DNA of 64,000 nucleotides from assembly GCA_934476515.1 (NCBI GenBank), contig CAKSNZ010000004.1:1-64000 (forward strand). The letters are read 5' to 3'. Origin of the DNA: an uncultured Ruminococcus sp. (lineage in GTDB: Bacteria; Bacillota; Clostridia; Oscillospirales; Acutalibacteraceae). Shown here in pieces: positions 43,738-51,524 of this stretch. The first letter of the stretch is position 1, and each line of letters starts with the position of its first letter. The notes below the pieces were generated by a model. That model saw only the letters and a list, made by a program, of their open reading frames with translations, made no database searches and had not been told where the DNA came from. A program made the position numbers and the translations under genes.

Positions 43738-44742
43738 TTATTTATGATTATAAAGATTAGTTACATCAGCAAGTTTTTTTGCATATTCATCAGCCACAAA
43801 CTGAGGAGATACAACCTTGACACCCTCACCAAAACCAAATAGCCAACCAAAGAACTGAGGACTTAAATCCACCTTAGTAGTTACAAAGAAACTTTCCTCA
43901 TCAGCCTTCGAGATAAAAACATTCTTGCCAAATCTATCCATAACAACACCGATAAGGTCGTTTCTAAACAGTAGTTTAACCTCTACTTCATCACCACCGA
44001 ACATACCAAAGACTTTCTTTGAATATGTAGCCAAATCAAATTTATTAAGGTATTTTTGACCTTCTCTTTTCTCATCGGTAACTTCTATCTTATCCATTTT
44101 ATCAACACGATAGTGCTTTACCTTTTCTGCAACACTGTCATAACCGATAAGATAATAATTTTCATCATCCCATGCCAAGAACCAAGGTGATATTTGGTAC
44201 AATTTATCTTTCTGTTTCATTACTACTTTTTCTTTTGCACCAAAGTCAACTGCCCAGTGGTAGTAATTAAAAGTAATTTTTTTACACTGATTAATAGCAT
44301 TGTAAATAGTATCTGTGTTGTGGTAAATTTTTTCATTTAACGCTTTTACACGATTAGACACCACAACTTGCCTTTGAAGTTCTTTTCCTTCATATTTCGA
44401 AGTAAGGCTTTCTAACTTTTTAATAAGTTCAACACTTTTCTTTTCTGTAATAAACTTGCTACTTTGAATAGAGTCAACCAATAATTTTAGTTCCGGTAAT
44501 TCAAAATTTCTGCCCAATAGTCTATATATAAAGGATTTTTGCTTTGTTCTGTCAATATCAATACCAAAATCTTGAAGTGTCTTTATATCTTTATAGACAG
44601 ACTTTCTCTCTGCGTAAATATCATTATCTTCTAAATATTCAATAATTTCCGATACCGTCATACCATGTTTTTCATCGGTTTTTTCATAGAACATCTTTAA
44701 AAGATAAAGTAATTTTTGTCTTTGGTTATCTCCTTTAGGCAT
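43738..44742 (-). CDS. WYL-domain transcriptional regulator
   Basis: 334 residues. A DeoR/HTH_11-type winged helix lies at the N-terminus (TVSEIIEYLEDNDIYAERKSVYKDIKTL), and a WYL domain at about 140-210 has ISPWFLAWDDENYYLIGYD and KVKHYRVDKM. A WCX-type C-terminal region follows. WYL regulators bind ligands or nucleic acid and control nearby genes. AAGGAGATG precedes the ATG. It is the last gene of the Nif11-like-AEC-WYL operon and is the natural candidate to bind the paired TGTCCC palindromes. Confidence 0.9.
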   Translation of the reverse strand: MPKGDNQRQKLLYLLKMFYEKTDEKHGMTVSEIIEYLEDNDIYAERKSVYKDIKTLQDFGIDIDRTKQKSFIYRLLGRNFELPELKLLVDSIQSSKFITEKKSVELIKKLESLTSKYEGKELQRQVVVSNRVKALNEKIYHNTDTIYNAINQCKKITFNYYHWAVDFGAKEKVVMKQKDKLYQISPWFLAWDDENYYLIGYDSVAEKVKHYRVDKMDKIEVTDEKREGQKYLNKFDLATYSKKVFGMFGGDEVEVKLLFRNDLIGVVMDRFGKNVFISKADEESFFVTTKVDLSPQFFGWLFGFGEGVKVVSPQFVADEYAKKLADVTNLYNHK

Positions 44743-44754
44743 AGAAACATCTCC

Positions 44755-45684
44755 TTATGCAAACATCTGTGAAATAGCAACAATAGTTGGCATTGTCACA
44801 ATAGATACAAGGGTTGTAGCAGAAACTAAGCTAACTGAAAGTGGTACATCTCTGTCATACTTTGTAGCAAACATTGTAGTTGTAGCTGCTGATGGTGCTG
44901 AAGTTGCAATAACTGTTGCCACAAGCATATTGCCTCTTACACCACATAAATAAAGCAATAACAAGGAAATTAAAGGAATTGCAACAAGCCTTACACCGAT
45001 ACAAAGATAACTGCACTTTTCTGTAAACATTTTTTTGAAAGAAGTATTTGCAAGTTGACAACCAATGATAATCATAGGAATAGGAGTATTTAACGCACCT
45101 AAATAATCTATTGGTGAATAAAGAATGTTAGGCAACTGAATATGGAACACCCATAGCAAAATGGCAATAATTACACCAACAATACCGGGATTTACTGCAA
45201 GTTTCTTTAAGCTAAGCTCCTTTTTGTCACCACTCATTGCAACAAGCCCATAGGTCCAAATAAATATGTTAAATACTGCAACATAAATTGCACCGTAAAA
45301 CACACCGTCATTTCCTAAAATTGCCTTTTGAAGTGGCAAACTCATAAACCCACAGTTAGAAAAAATACTGCCAACCCTAAGTACAACCTTCTTTGCTTCA
45401 TCTTTGTTCCTAAAAATAAGAGTACAAATCACTATACTGCCAATATGAATTATTGCAACGGACAAAATCATAACAAACATATTAACCAACTTATCACTTG
45501 TAAATTCGCAATTTTGGAATGACACAATAATAACACAAGGTGTTGCCACATAAAGGGCAAGATTTGTTAAACTTTTTATAGCTTTGTCACTTATCAGCGT
45601 AGCTTTTTTACATACAAAACCAACACCGATAAGTATAAACAAAACCACTACTTGCTGACCTACAGTTAAGAAATTACTTATCAT
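44755..45684 (-). CDS. AEC-family transporter
   Basis: 309 residues, about ten TM helices, with the AEC (auxin efflux carrier/malate permease) pattern: GVGFVCKKATLISDKAIKSL near the start, NCGFMSLPLQ near residue 110 and SAPSAATTTMFATKYDRD near 270. Such carriers usually move organic anions. The first codon overlaps the stop of the Nif11-like gene (ATGA), so the small protein and the carrier are made together. Substrate unknown. Confidence 0.9.
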   Translation of the reverse strand: MISNFLTVGQQVVVLFILIGVGFVCKKATLISDKAIKSLTNLALYVATPCVIIVSFQNCEFTSDKLVNMFVMILSVAIIHIGSIVICTLIFRNKDEAKKVVLRVGSIFSNCGFMSLPLQKAILGNDGVFYGAIYVAVFNIFIWTYGLVAMSGDKKELSLKKLAVNPGIVGVIIAILLWVFHIQLPNILYSPIDYLGALNTPIPMIIIGCQLANTSFKKMFTEKCSYLCIGVRLVAIPLISLLLLYLCGVRGNMLVATVIATSAPSAATTTMFATKYDRDVPLSVSLVSATTLVSIVTMPTIVAISQMFA

Positions 45685-45959
45685 TTCATACCCTCCAATG
45701 ATGCAAAAAACATATCATAGGCATCGTCCCATCCGTCAATGGAACAAACACCACCACCGTTTACCGAACGCATCTTAGAGTCATTCATTTCTTGACCGTA
45801 AGCAAAAAGTTCACCAAGATAAATTTCATATCCCAAACTAACACAAGTGTCACAAAAACACTTCATAGGGTCATGGGAATTCCTAGTAGATAACAGCTTG
45901 TTTCTTAAATTTTCATCTTTACTTGCATCTTCAAGTAATTGCCTTAGCTTTTCTTCCAC
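45681..45959 (-). CDS. Nif11-like leader-type small protein
   Basis: 92 residues from GTG 45959, or 95 from ATG 45968. AGGAG touches the ATG and lies 9 bases before the GTG, so the GTG is preferred. The first ~65 residues resemble the Nif11 domain: EEKLRQLLEDASKDENLRNKL, a Pro break, then SLGYEIYLGELFAYGQEM. A MRSVNGGG motif follows, as at the leader/core junction of Nif11-type peptide precursors, then a short acidic/aromatic tail (VCSIDGWDDAYDMFF). No modification enzyme is near. It leads an operon with the AEC carrier and WYL regulator. Confidence 0.65.
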   Translation of the reverse strand: MEEKLRQLLEDASKDENLRNKLLSTRNSHDPMKCFCDTCVSLGYEIYLGELFAYGQEMNDSKMRSVNGGGVCSIDGWDDAYDMFFASLEGMK

Positions 45960-45975
45960 TACTTTCATCTCCTAT

Positions 45976-46012
45976 ATAATATCAAATTAACTGTCCCAAA
46001 AATGGGACAGTT
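45976..46012 (-). promoter_or_regulatory. Palindromic operator and extended -10 promoter, copy 2
   Basis: AACTGTCCCA (45989-45998), 4 bases, TGGGACAGTT (46003-46012), then 7 bases to a minus-strand TATTAT (45976-45981) with TG one base before it. Identical in layout to copy 1 at 43665-43701. Confidence 0.7.
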
Positions 46013-46232
46013 CCTTTCAACTTTATATCTATTATATATTTTTTACAGTAGTTTTGCAATTTTTCGTTAAAGCCACCTAAATTTCACCTTAAATTTGTTG
46101 CAGTATGAATAATAAATGAAAGATTTTTGTTGATAACTACTGAAATCGACAAAATCTTTTGTAACAATTGTGCAAACGAATATTTTACAAAACAACATAT
46201 CTGTACAGATTTCCGAATTTTGCCACAATAAA

Positions 46233-46261
46233 TTGACTTAACATTGTAAAAATCTTATAAT
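46233..46261 (+). promoter_or_regulatory. Promoter of the DUF6465 gene
   Basis: TTGACT (46233-46238), 17 bp, TATAAT (46256-46261). Confidence 0.8.
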
Positions 46262-46312
46262 TTTAACATAAGGCATATTACTGCCGTATATATTGAAAGA
46301 AGGTTTTTCATA

Positions 46313-46924
46313 ATGGCAACAAAAAAAACTACAGCCTCTAAGGCAGTAAAGGCTACTACAACTACTGCAAAGGCTGACGCAAAAACAGAAAAGGTAGCTA
46401 CAGTTGCTACTAAGGCTACTGAAAAGGTAACTGCTCCTGTTAAGGCAGAAGCTACTAAGAAAGTAGAAACAAAGACAGTTGAAACTAAGGTTGCACCAAA
46501 GGCTACAACTGCAGAAGTTAAGGCTGAACCTAAGAAAGCTGAAAAGGTAGAAGAAAAGAAAGTAGAAAAGGTTGCAGAAAAAGCACCTGCAAAGAAAACT
46601 ACTGCTAAAAAGACTACTACAAAGAAAACAGCTACTAAGAAAACTACAACTAAGACACCTACAAAAAAGACTACAGAAAAGACTCCTTCAAAGAGAGTTC
46701 CTTCAGCTAAGAAGGCAGAAGCTCCTGCTAAGGTAGAAACTGCTGTAAAGGTATTTGTTGAATATAACGGTGCTCAGGTTGCTCTTGAAGATGTTATTAA
46801 CAATGTTAAAATTGTTAACGGTAAAGACGCAAAGGAAATCACTGTATATCTAAAGCCTGAGGATCAGAAAGCATATTTTGTTGCCGATGGCGAAGCAAAA
46901 GAAATGGATGTTTTCTTCTGCTAA
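46313..46924 (+). CDS. Lys/Thr/Ala-rich protein with C-terminal DUF6465 domain
   Basis: 203 residues. The first ~140 are a low-complexity Lys/Thr/Ala tract with TKKTT-type repeats, like histone H1 tails, and should be disordered and DNA- or RNA-binding. The last ~60 form a compact domain (VFVEYNGAQVALEDVINNV...ITVYLKPEDQKAYFV) matching DUF6465. It is probably a nucleoid- or nucleic-acid-associated protein. It has a near-consensus promoter, so it may be abundant. It stands alone. Confidence 0.75.
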   Translation: MATKKTTASKAVKATTTTAKADAKTEKVATVATKATEKVTAPVKAEATKKVETKTVETKVAPKATTAEVKAEPKKAEKVEEKKVEKVAEKAPAKKTTAKKTTTKKTATKKTTTKTPTKKTTEKTPSKRVPSAKKAEAPAKVETAVKVFVEYNGAQVALEDVINNVKIVNGKDAKEITVYLKPEDQKAYFVADGEAKEMDVFFC

Positions 46925-46944
46925 TTTCATATAGCTATTTACTT

Positions 46945-46975
46945 AAACCACTTGTATTTATGCAAGTGGTTTTTC
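46945..46975 (+). terminator. Terminator of the DUF6465 gene
   Basis: AAACCACTTG (46945-46954) pairs with CAAGTGGTTT (46963-46972), followed by T residues. Confidence 0.85.
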
Positions 46976-46999
46976 TTTTGTTTTTAACATAATTTTTCA

Positions 47000-47029
47000 T
47001 TGACAAGATTGTTTTATAAGGTGTACAAT
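47000..47029 (+). promoter_or_regulatory. mgtE promoter
   Basis: TTGACA (47000-47005), 18 bp, TACAAT (47024-47029), about 195 bases before the mgtE start, leaving a long leader. Confidence 0.7.
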
Positions 47030-47035
47030 AATAAT

Positions 47036-47205
47036 AGCCCTATTGGGCAAATTTTTATGTAATTGAGGTGAAATCGTGGACGCTGGAGGTAGTTTAGGCT
47101 CTGTTCCCGGGAAAAGCACAAAGATGTTCTGTGGACTTCTAGGGTTCATAGATTTCTTTTAGATTTTTTCGGGGAAAGATTCTTTACTTTGACTAAAATT
47201 TAAAT
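47036..47205 (+). ncRNA. Structured mgtE leader, candidate cis-regulatory RNA
   Basis: The leader folds on paper into a long arm: GAAATCGTGGAC (47070-47081) pairs with GTTCATAGATTTC (47144-47156), then CTGGAGG pairs with CTTCTAG inside it, enclosing a G-rich loop. A second weak hairpin follows at 47161-47183. I do not find the conserved elements of the M-box (ykoK) or another riboswitch class I know. It may sense Mg or another ion. No clear terminator is seen before the ribosome-binding site. Confidence 0.45.
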
Positions 47206-47223
47206 AAGAAAGGAGTTTTCCCC

Positions 47224-48606
47224 ATGGAAACAACAAGTACTGTTACTTTGCAAGATACTATTGAAACTCTGCTAAAGAGCAAGAAGTATGCAACATTGCG
47301 TGACATACTTACAACAATGAATCCTGTGGATATTGCCGCAATTTTTGAAGAACTTCAAGATGAGAAGATGCCACTTCTCTACAGACTATTGCCAAAAGAT
47401 ATTGCTGCCGATACTTTCGTAGAAATGGATGACGAAACCCAGAAGTTTCTAATTCATTCACTAAGTGATACTGAGCTTAAAGAAGTTTTGGACGATATGT
47501 TCCTTGATGATATGGTTGATATGATTGAAGAAATGCCTGCTAATGTAGTTAAGCGTATTCTTCGCCAAAGTTCTCCGGAAGAAAGAAAACAAATTAATAT
47601 GTTGCTGAAATTTCCAGAGGATTCAGCCGGTTCAATTATGACAACTGAGCTTGTTATTTTGCGACCAAGTATGACTGCCGAAGAGGCAATCAAAAGAATC
47701 AGAAGAACAGGTGTTGATAAAGAAACCATCTACACTTGTTATGTTGCCGATAATCTAAGTAAACTTATCGGTATTATCACAATTAAAGATTTGCTACTTG
47801 CTGATGATGATACAAAGGTTTCTGAACTTATGGACACCAATGTAATCTCAGTTATGACACTAACCGACCAGGAAGAAGTAGCAAGTATCATTAAGAAATA
47901 TGACTTCCTAGCAGTACCGGTAGTTGATAAAGAAAATCGTCTTGTTGGTATTATCACAGTTGATGATGCCGTTGATGTTATGCAAGAAGAGGCTACCGAG
48001 GATATTCAGAAAATGGCTGCTATCACACCTAATACCGATACACCATATCTAAAGATAGGTATTTTCGAAACATGGAAAAGCCGTATTCCTTGGCTACTGT
48101 TACTGATGATTTCTGCCACATTTACAGGTATGATTATCAGTTCCTTTGAAGACGCTTTGGCTTCTTCAGTTGTACTGACTGCATTTATTCCAATGCTTAT
48201 GGATACAGGTGGTAACTCAGGTAGTCAGTCCTCAGTTACTATTATTCGTGCATTGTCGCTACATGAAATACAGTTTAAAGACCTTGTAAAAGTCATATGG
48301 AAAGAAGTTAGAGTTGCCCTAATGTGTGGTGTTACTCTTTCCCTTGCTGCTTTTGCAAAGGTAATACTGGTTGACAGAATTCTCCTAGGCAATCCTGATG
48401 TTACAGTTTATGTTGCATTGGTAGTTTGTTTAACTCTTGCAATTACTGTTGTTGTAGCCAAAATCATAGGTTGTTGTTTGCCTATGTTTGCTTACAAGTT
48501 AGGATTTGACCCTGCTGTTATGGCGTCACCGTTTATCACAACAATTGTTGACGCAGTGAGCCTTGTTGTTTATTTCTTAATTGCAACAAGCATTTTACAC
48601 TTATAA
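47224..48606 (+). CDS. mgtE: Magnesium transporter MgtE
   Basis: 460 residues. An N-terminal superhelical domain (~1-130, with DIAAIFEELQDEKMPLLYRLLPKD), a CBS pair (~135-260, with SIMTTELVIL and LAVPVVDKENRLVGIIT) and five TM helices (~285-460) with the pore motif DTGGNSGSQSS. It is a Mg2+ channel gated by cytosolic Mg2+. AAAGGAG precedes the ATG. It lies behind a ~190-base structured leader. Confidence 0.95.
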   Translation: METTSTVTLQDTIETLLKSKKYATLRDILTTMNPVDIAAIFEELQDEKMPLLYRLLPKDIAADTFVEMDDETQKFLIHSLSDTELKEVLDDMFLDDMVDMIEEMPANVVKRILRQSSPEERKQINMLLKFPEDSAGSIMTTELVILRPSMTAEEAIKRIRRTGVDKETIYTCYVADNLSKLIGIITIKDLLLADDDTKVSELMDTNVISVMTLTDQEEVASIIKKYDFLAVPVVDKENRLVGIITVDDAVDVMQEEATEDIQKMAAITPNTDTPYLKIGIFETWKSRIPWLLLLMISATFTGMIISSFEDALASSVVLTAFIPMLMDTGGNSGSQSSVTIIRALSLHEIQFKDLVKVIWKEVRVALMCGVTLSLAAFAKVILVDRILLGNPDVTVYVALVVCLTLAITVVVAKIIGCCLPMFAYKLGFDPAVMASPFITTIVDAVSLVVYFLIATSILHL

Positions 48607-48620
48607 TTTAACCATTAAAT

Positions 48621-48680
48621 CACCTTTCATTTTTACAATAGACTTCAACACTCTTATTGTATTTTGAAAGGTGTTTTTTA
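48621..48680 (+). terminator. Terminator of mgtE
   Basis: CACCTTTCA (48621-48629) pairs with TGAAAGGTG (48665-48673) across an inner stem ACAATA/TATTGT, followed by a T run. Confidence 0.8.
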
Positions 48681-48699
48681 TTTTTCTCATTAACAAAGT

Positions 48700-48729
48700 A
48701 ACCCTTTACCGAGTGGCAAAGGGTTTTGT
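48700..48729. terminator. Terminator-like hairpin after nth
   Basis: AACCCTTT (48700-48707) pairs with AAAGGGTT (48718-48725). The better T-tract is on the plus strand, but its position, 5 bases past the nth stop, suggests that it ends nth. Confidence 0.55.
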
Positions 48730-48730
48730 T

Positions 48731-49357
48731 TTAAATATTTTTTTTGCAAAAATCTTTCATACAACACTGTTCACACTTAGGCTTTCTTGCGTCACAAGTT
48801 TTTCTGCCGTGAAGTACAAGCCTATGGCAGAAGTCATTACTTTCTTCCGGAGGAAGTAAATCTCTAAGTATAAACTCAATTTTCTTTGGGTCTTTCTCAT
48901 TATGCAAACCTAATCTTCTTGTAATACGGATACAGTGAGTATCAACAACTACTGCCGGTTTACCGAAAATATCACCCATTACTAAGTTAGCAGTTTTTCT
49001 GCCAATACCGGGAAGTTTGATTAGTTCTTCCAATGTATCAGGCACAACACCGTTGTACTGTTCTGTTAAGGCTTTACCCATTGCAACAAGGGACTTAGCC
49101 TTAGTCTTATACAGACCACAGGACTTTATTAATTCTTCAACATCCTCTACATTTGCATTGGCAAAATCCTCAGCACATTTATACTTTTCAAATAGGGCAG
49201 GTGTTACCATATTTACTCTTGCATCGGTACATTGTGCTGCAAGTCTTGTGGCAACTAATAGTTGCAGTGGGTCATTATATGTCAGCGAGCAGATTGCATC
49301 AGGAAATTCTTTTTTCAGTGCATCTACTGCAAGAAGTGCAATTTCTTTCTTAGTCAT
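48731..49357 (-). CDS. nth: Endonuclease III
   Basis: 208 residues. Helix-hairpin-helix LIKLPGIGRKTANLVMG with the catalytic Lys, catalytic Asp in VVVDTHCIRITRRLG, and a C-terminal 4Fe-4S loop C-x6-C-x2-C-x5-C (CDARKPKCEQCCMKDFC). It is a base-excision-repair glycosylase/AP lyase for oxidised pyrimidines. GAGGA precedes the ATG. Transcribed alone. Confidence 0.95.
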   Translation of the reverse strand: MTKKEIALLAVDALKKEFPDAICSLTYNDPLQLLVATRLAAQCTDARVNMVTPALFEKYKCAEDFANANVEDVEELIKSCGLYKTKAKSLVAMGKALTEQYNGVVPDTLEELIKLPGIGRKTANLVMGDIFGKPAVVVDTHCIRITRRLGLHNEKDPKKIEFILRDLLPPEESNDFCHRLVLHGRKTCDARKPKCEQCCMKDFCKKNI

Positions 49358-49455
49358 AGTTTTTCCTCATTAATAAAATATTTACTTCATTATATCACAG
49401 TAAATTTTCATTGCAAATATTTATTTACTATGATAAAATCCACTTAGGTGATATT

Positions 49456-50187
49456 ATGTTTAAAAACTACATTTTTGATTTATACGGAACACTAATCGAC
49501 ATTAACACAGATGAGTGGAGTGACGATTTGTGGGAAAAGATGGCACTATTTTACAGTTATAAAGGTGCTAAATACACAGGCAAAGAATTTCACAAAGAAT
49601 ATAATCGTCTTTGTAAGGAAGAAAAGGCAAGAATTAAGGCTGTTCATCCTGAATACAAAAACAATGTTGACATTAAGATTGAAAAGATTTTCAAGGAACT
49701 TTTCAACCTAAAAAATGTTGAAGTAACTGATGAAGAAGTACTGAATGTATGTGCAATCTTCCGTTGCTACTCAACAAAATATGTTAAGCTGTATGACGGT
49801 GTAATTGATTTACTGGACACACTAAAGGCTAAAGGCAAAAAGATTTTCTTGCTATCAAATGCACAAAGAAGTTTCACTATGAATGAAATGAATATGCTGG
49901 GACTAACACCATATTTTGATGGTATTTTTATCAGTTCAGACAGAGAAGTAAGTAAACCTAATCCTTGTTTCTACAACGGTCTAATCGAAGAATACGGACT
50001 TGACAAAAAGGAATGTGTAATGATTGGTAATGACTACAAAGCTGACATTAACGGCAGTAAAAGAGCAGGTATTAAGAGCCTATATATTCATCAATCAATC
50101 AGTCCTGAAATTAAAGGAAAAGTAAATACACCATACCGGATTATGGACGGTAATGTTTACAAAATTAAGGAACTAATCGTAAAATAG
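49456..50187 (+). CDS. HAD-superfamily hydrolase (YjjG-like)
   Basis: 243 residues. Motif I is YIFDLYGTLIDI (residues 5-16; Tyr replaces the usual Asp-x-Asp second-position neighbour but both Asp are judged by DLYGT, so only the first Asp is kept in DxYGT form), motif II LLSNAQRS, motif III Lys in SKPNPCFYNGL, motif IV MIGNDYKADINGS. A helical cap follows motif I. The second Asp of DxD is Tyr-Gly here, as in dehalogenase-like members, so phosphatase activity is uncertain. ATG 49456 follows AGGTGAT. Confidence 0.8.
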   Translation: MFKNYIFDLYGTLIDINTDEWSDDLWEKMALFYSYKGAKYTGKEFHKEYNRLCKEEKARIKAVHPEYKNNVDIKIEKIFKELFNLKNVEVTDEEVLNVCAIFRCYSTKYVKLYDGVIDLLDTLKAKGKKIFLLSNAQRSFTMNEMNMLGLTPYFDGIFISSDREVSKPNPCFYNGLIEEYGLDKKECVMIGNDYKADINGSKRAGIKSLYIHQSISPEIKGKVNTPYRIMDGNVYKIKELIVK

Positions 50188-50198
50188 CAGATAGTAAC

Positions 50199-50227
50199 AA
50201 AGCCTTATCCACAAGGATAAGGCTTTT
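50199..50227. terminator. Terminator between convergent genes
   Basis: AAAGCCTTATCC (50199-50210) pairs with GGATAAGGCTTT (50215-50226) around ACAA. It serves the HAD gene and lies 5 bases from the end of the minus-strand gene. Confidence 0.8.
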
Positions 50228-50232
50228 AAAAA

Positions 50233-50643
50233 TTATAATAATATTCTTTTTTCAAAGTATTCATTGCACTTAGGACAATGGACTTTGTGTTTACCACGCT
50301 GATACTTTACTCTAAGTTGAGCTTTACAGTAAGGGCATTTTACATATCTATGGGTTTTACGGTCATGCCACATTCTTTTTATAAGATTAAATTTCTTACT
50401 GATGCCACTTGTAATTGAAAGGAATTTACGGTTTTCGTACATTCTTTTCTGAATATTTTTTGACAAACTTCTATACACTATTAGCACAATTACAAGTATA
50501 TCTAAGATACCGATAACCCAAAATCTTGTAAACATCCAAATAATTTGAAGTACAAGCCAAAAAATCAGCAAAGCCATATTTAGCTTATCGTGACCATATC
50601 TGCCGTTCATAAATTGAGCTATTTTGTAAAAAAAGTTTCTCAT
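50233..50643 (-). CDS. Small membrane protein with C-terminal zinc ribbon
   Basis: 136 residues: two TM helices (about 25-60), a basic region, then CPYCKAQLRV...HCPKCNEYF, a two-CxxC zinc ribbon at the C-terminus. Function unknown; similar proteins are common in Clostridia and are hypothetical. ATG 50643 is chosen because AAAGGAAG precedes it. An upstream in-frame start at 50673 lacks a ribosome-binding site. Confidence 0.7.
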   Translation of the reverse strand: MRNFFYKIAQFMNGRYGHDKLNMALLIFWLVLQIIWMFTRFWVIGILDILVIVLIVYRSLSKNIQKRMYENRKFLSITSGISKKFNLIKRMWHDRKTHRYVKCPYCKAQLRVKYQRGKHKVHCPKCNEYFEKRILL

Positions 50644-50713
50644 TATACTCTTCCTTTGATTTTTTATTTTCACATTATATCACATAGAAAATAATTATTC
50701 AAATCATTACTAC

Positions 50714-50742
50714 TTGACAATTATATACATTTAAATGATAAT
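50714..50742 (+). promoter_or_regulatory. Promoter of the orphan binding-protein gene
   Basis: TTGACA (50714-50719), 17 bp, GATAAT (50737-50742). Confidence 0.6.
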
Positions 50743-50767
50743 TATATTACAGAAAGGTGATTATATT

Positions 50768-51466
50768 ATGAAAAAAATTATCTCACTCTCACTTTTAATA
50801 ATAATTTCTCTAGCCATATTTACCGGTTGTAAAGATACAAAAACATACAATGTTTTAATCAAGGACAACAACTCACCTTATAGCAATTTTGAAGATAACA
50901 AGGCAAAGGGCTTAGAGGTTGACTTATTAGATGCTATTAGTAAGGAAGAAAATTTCACTATTAACTATGTAAATGATTCAGAAAAGGATGATTACATTTC
51001 TGCAAGTAGTGAATTAATAAATGAGAACGGTAATTACGATTCAACAGACAGTTACTATCAAAAGGGTATTATCTTTACTACTAAGGATGACAGTAATATT
51101 AATTCTTACGAACAGTTACTTCATCAGAAAATCGGTGTTATAAAGGACAGTTACGGTGAGGATTTTGGAAACCAAATTGCTCCACAGTACAACCTAACAG
51201 TTAAGGAATACACTACAGAAAAGGAAATGTATCTTGATTGCAAAAATAACAAAATTGCAGGTTTCTTTGATGATACATTAAGTGTTAAATCAGCTATTAA
51301 AAAAGGTGAAAAATTCAAAACCTTTGAAAATGAAGAAAAAACCGACTCACTTTCACTAATGGTTAATAAAGGTGAAGAAAAGGAATTTGTAAAAGCCTTT
51401 AACTCAGGTCTAAAGAAGATTATGAGTAACGGTGAATATGAAAAGATAGTTAATAAATATAGATAA
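50768..51466 (+). CDS. Amino-acid-type extracellular solute-binding lipoprotein
   Basis: 232 residues. Lipoprotein signal with lipobox IFTGC (Cys ~21). The rest fits a small type 2 periplasmic-binding fold (SBP_bac_3): PYSNFEDNKAKGLEVDLLDAI, then LHQKIGVIKDSYGEDF and FFDDTLSVKSAIKKG. It probably binds an amino acid or similar. No ABC permease or ATPase is nearby, so it is an orphan receptor. ATG 50768 follows AAAGGTGATTAT; the longer frame from 50735 has no ribosome-binding site. Confidence 0.82.
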   Translation: MKKIISLSLLIIISLAIFTGCKDTKTYNVLIKDNNSPYSNFEDNKAKGLEVDLLDAISKEENFTINYVNDSEKDDYISASSELINENGNYDSTDSYYQKGIIFTTKDDSNINSYEQLLHQKIGVIKDSYGEDFGNQIAPQYNLTVKEYTTEKEMYLDCKNNKIAGFFDDTLSVKSAIKKGEKFKTFENEEKTDSLSLMVNKGEEKEFVKAFNSGLKKIMSNGEYEKIVNKYR

Positions 51467-51481
51467 TTTTTCTATAACACA

Positions 51482-51515
51482 AAAGGCCGACAGTTAAGCT
51501 ACTGTCGGTCTTTTT
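51482..51515 (+). terminator. Terminator of the orphan binding-protein gene
   Basis: AGGCCGACAGT (51484-51494) pairs with ACTGTCGGTCT (51501-51511), followed by T residues. Confidence 0.88.
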
Positions 51516-51524
51516 ATATTGTTT

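Larger units (their letters stand above)
45969..46312. other. Intergenic region between the Nif11-like operon and the DUF6465 gene
   Basis: It holds operator/promoter copy 2, an AT-rich stretch, an imperfect hairpin AAAGATTTTTGT/ACAAAATCTTT (46119-46130 with 46149-46159) of unknown role, and the DUF6465 promoter. No further ORF with a ribosome-binding site was found. Confidence 0.6.

Noticed and set aside
46119..46159. Imperfect hairpin AAAGATTTTTGT/ACAAAATCTTT as a terminator
   Set aside because: No gene ends near it on either strand and no T-run follows; left as unexplained structure.
47036..47205. M-box, guanidine (ykkC) or 6S RNA in the mgtE leader
   Set aside because: A CTAGGGTTC string recalls ykkC RNAs, but the order of the other elements does not fit, and M-box and 6S hallmarks are absent. 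Only the neutral call of a structured leader is kept.
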